In this document: positions 62,755-64,000 of the stretch, in pieces
Position numbering within the stretch: position 1 is the first letter of the stretch
Layout of the letters: every line of letters begins with the position of its first letter
Source: Firmicutes bacterium CAG:95
GTDB lineage: Bacteria > Bacillota > Clostridia > Lachnospirales > Lachnospiraceae
Direction of reading: 5' to 3'
Length of the DNA: 64,000 bases
Assembly: GCA_000438155.1 (NCBI GenBank)
Contig: FR902940.1
Coordinates: 17,974-81,973 of the forward strand
Program-made: the position numbers and the translations under genes
Notes under the pieces: model-generated
Told to the model about the DNA's origin: nothing
The model's database searches: none
What the model saw: only the letters and a program-made list of their open reading frames with translations

Positions 62755-63770
62755 AAAAGCTTTACCTTTCTCTTTAATCCCCGCCATAACCGTAATCCAT
62801 GATACATCTGATAACGGATATTGCTTTTTAAGGTTTCAATCTTCTTATGTGAACCCTCCAACGGAACATTCAGTTTTTTATAAAAAACAGACGTCTCCTT
62901 GTACTGCTCCAATTCCCTGCGGCATTCCTCGCTGGTAAATACCTTTCCCTTCCGATCCTGATAATGCCAGCCTTCATAAATATTCTGTTCGGATGCCCAG
63001 TATCCATTCGATACATTATGCCGCGCCCAGTATTTCGGAGCGATGATATACTGTACCGTTGTACTGGTAAATGCCGGGAAATAAGCAAAGGAAGAATTGG
63101 CAAGCAGTAAATATTTTGCATTCTTAATAATCGAATAATCCTTTGCAAGGTCAAAATTGTAAGCCGGAATTCCGGGCAGAATACGGGATGCCTCCTTGAC
63201 ATCATTCGTAATAATCATAAATTCCATATCAGGACGGAGCTTCTTCATATTCCGGATGCCATCCATCCAGTATTTCTTCCGAAGGTACAACTCTGGACAG
63301 TCCAGATAGTCGCTGCAGCGCAGATGAAGAATACACAGGTTGTCCCTGCTGAATTCCTTACAATCATATTCTTCTTTTACCTTAAGCCATTCCCGGATCT
63401 CTTCCTTATGCCGGATATAATAGCGTTCTGCCTGCATATTTCCCCAATAGAGGGTATTTTCTTCCGGATGAAGAAGCTTTTCATCCACTCCGGTCACGTA
63501 ACAGCCATGGGTCAGATCGTGTCTGGAATTTCCGATATAGATCCGGTCTTCCTTCTCGTTATAACGTTCCATCTGTTCCTTGGGAACTTCTTTTCCATAG
63601 TCCAAATCCATAAAATACAGGCCACAGCTGCTATGCATATTGTTGGCCATGGTTTCACTTCCCACGATTCCCCAGTCCATGCCATGATCCAAAGCCATAC
63701 AGCGCAGGGTAATATACCGGAACAGCTGGTTTCCCAGTCCGTCACCTGCCCCAATTTCCGTAGCTATCAT
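62724..63770 (-). CDS. GT11 alpha-1,2-fucosyltransferase-like protein, second copy
   Basis: 348 residues: TEIGAGDGLGNQLFRYITLR, LCILHLRCSDYLDCP (the HxRRGDY site in variant form, HLRCSDY), FMIITNDVKEASRILPG and LLANSSFAYFPAFTS. The variant middle motif lacks the usual RRGD arginine pair, so donor specificity may differ from the copy at 51414. ATGA overlap couples it to the ABC transporter. A long basic C-terminal tail follows. Confidence 0.82.
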   Translation of the reverse strand: MIATEIGAGDGLGNQLFRYITLRCMALDHGMDWGIVGSETMANNMHSSCGLYFMDLDYGKEVPKEQMERYNEKEDRIYIGNSRHDLTHGCYVTGVDEKLLHPEENTLYWGNMQAERYYIRHKEEIREWLKVKEEYDCKEFSRDNLCILHLRCSDYLDCPELYLRKKYWMDGIRNMKKLRPDMEFMIITNDVKEASRILPGIPAYNFDLAKDYSIIKNAKYLLLANSSFAYFPAFTSTTVQYIIAPKYWARHNVSNGYWASEQNIYEGWHYQDRKGKVFTSEECRRELEQYKETSVFYKKLNVPLEGSHKKIETLKSNIRYQMYHGLRLWRGLKRKVKLLWKKCWSCLM

Positions 63771-64000
63771 AATGATGTCTCCACAATTTTCTCATTTTCA
63801 ACCTTATAAATAATATCGCACTTCTCGATGGTATTGAGACGGTGCGCAATAATGACCATGGTCTTCTTACCGTGGAAGCTGTTCACAGCCTCCATAACGG
63901 CTGCCTCTGTTTCATTATCAAGTGCCGATGTTGCCTCATCAAATACCAGGATTTCCGGATTATGATACAGAGCACGTGCAATCCCGATTCGTTGTCTTTG
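63767..64000 (-). CDS. ABC exporter, C-terminal 77 residues (cut by window edge)
   Basis: The gene enters from the right edge in frame with QRQRIGIARAL (end of the ABC signature), VFDEATSALDNET (Walker B) and IAHRLNTIEKCD (switch His), and stops at TGA 63767. The visible part is closely similar to the end of the PglK-like exporter at 25785-27518. It is probably a flippase or exporter of lipid-linked glycan, coupled to the GT11 gene. Confidence 0.82.
   Translation of the reverse strand, partial: QRQRIGIARALYHNPEILVFDEATSALDNETEAAVMEAVNSFHGKKTMVIIAHRLNTIEKCDIIYKVENEKIVETSL

Noticed and set aside
1..64000. CRISPR arrays, tRNA or rRNA genes
   Set aside because: No regularly spaced repeats, and no cloverleaf-like or rRNA-like sequence was noticed anywhere in the window.

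Overview
The window is one long surface-polysaccharide region from a low-GC Firmicute. I infer a gut-type Clostridia, probably Lachnospiraceae, from strong AGGAGG-type ribosome sites, tightly overlapping genes, moderate-to-low GC and the enzyme families; no rRNA or other taxonomic marker is present. Apart from a small plus-strand island at 4.0-7.3 kb, every gene lies on the minus strand, so transcription runs from the right edge to the left. I see no tRNA, rRNA, CRISPR array, transposase or phage gene.

Right part (about 64-38.8 kb, richer in GC): the tail of an ABC transporter, a GT11 fucosyltransferase, a DUF5672 protein, a GT17 enzyme, a WbaP/WcaJ-type initiating sugar transferase, three more glycosyltransferases, a pyruvyltransferase, a Wzx flippase, a GH105-like hydrolase, a second GT11, two tandem Wzy-like polymerases, FdtA/FdtB-like enzymes for a dTDP-3-amino-3,6-dideoxyhexose, four transferase/acyltransferase genes, a GT26-GT4 fusion and a Wzy-like protein carrying a soluble transferase-like domain. 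It reads as a nearly self-sufficient Wzx/Wzy-type locus.

Middle part (about 38.8-7.3 kb, AT-rich): a second Wzx, a large GT-C-like protein, a complete FnlA/FnlB/FnlC route to UDP-L-FucNAc with a WbuB-like transferase, further transferases, a PglK-like ABC flippase, a second initiating sugar transferase, and a nonulosonic (legionaminic-type) acid set: PtmE-like nucleotidyltransferase, LegB, LegF, LegG, LegI and an N-acetyl-sugar amidotransferase. LegG and LegI are separated by an unusual eight-gene module (12.4-19.8 kb): PHP phosphatase, VOC protein, dehydroquinate-synthase-like cyclase, SDR, LicC-like nucleotidyltransferase, glycerate kinase, divergent GAPDH and ATP-grasp ligase. Two of its genes are broken as sequenced: the cyclase by a 32-bp tandem duplication on its NAD-binding glycine motif, the kinase by one in-frame TGA. 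This module is my best candidate for an undescribed pathway, perhaps a cyclitol or other rare nucleotide-activated building block.

Left part (0-7.3 kb): two GT-C-like polytopic proteins and the start of a FAD oxidoreductase on the minus strand, with recognisable promoters, next to a plus-strand graveyard. That island holds a GT-C gene frameshifted in an A7 tract, the C-terminal remnant of an acyltransferase, an antisense remnant of the 354-2297 gene and one intact acyltransferase. Functional statements are family-level readings of the sequence; substrates and linkages are inference.
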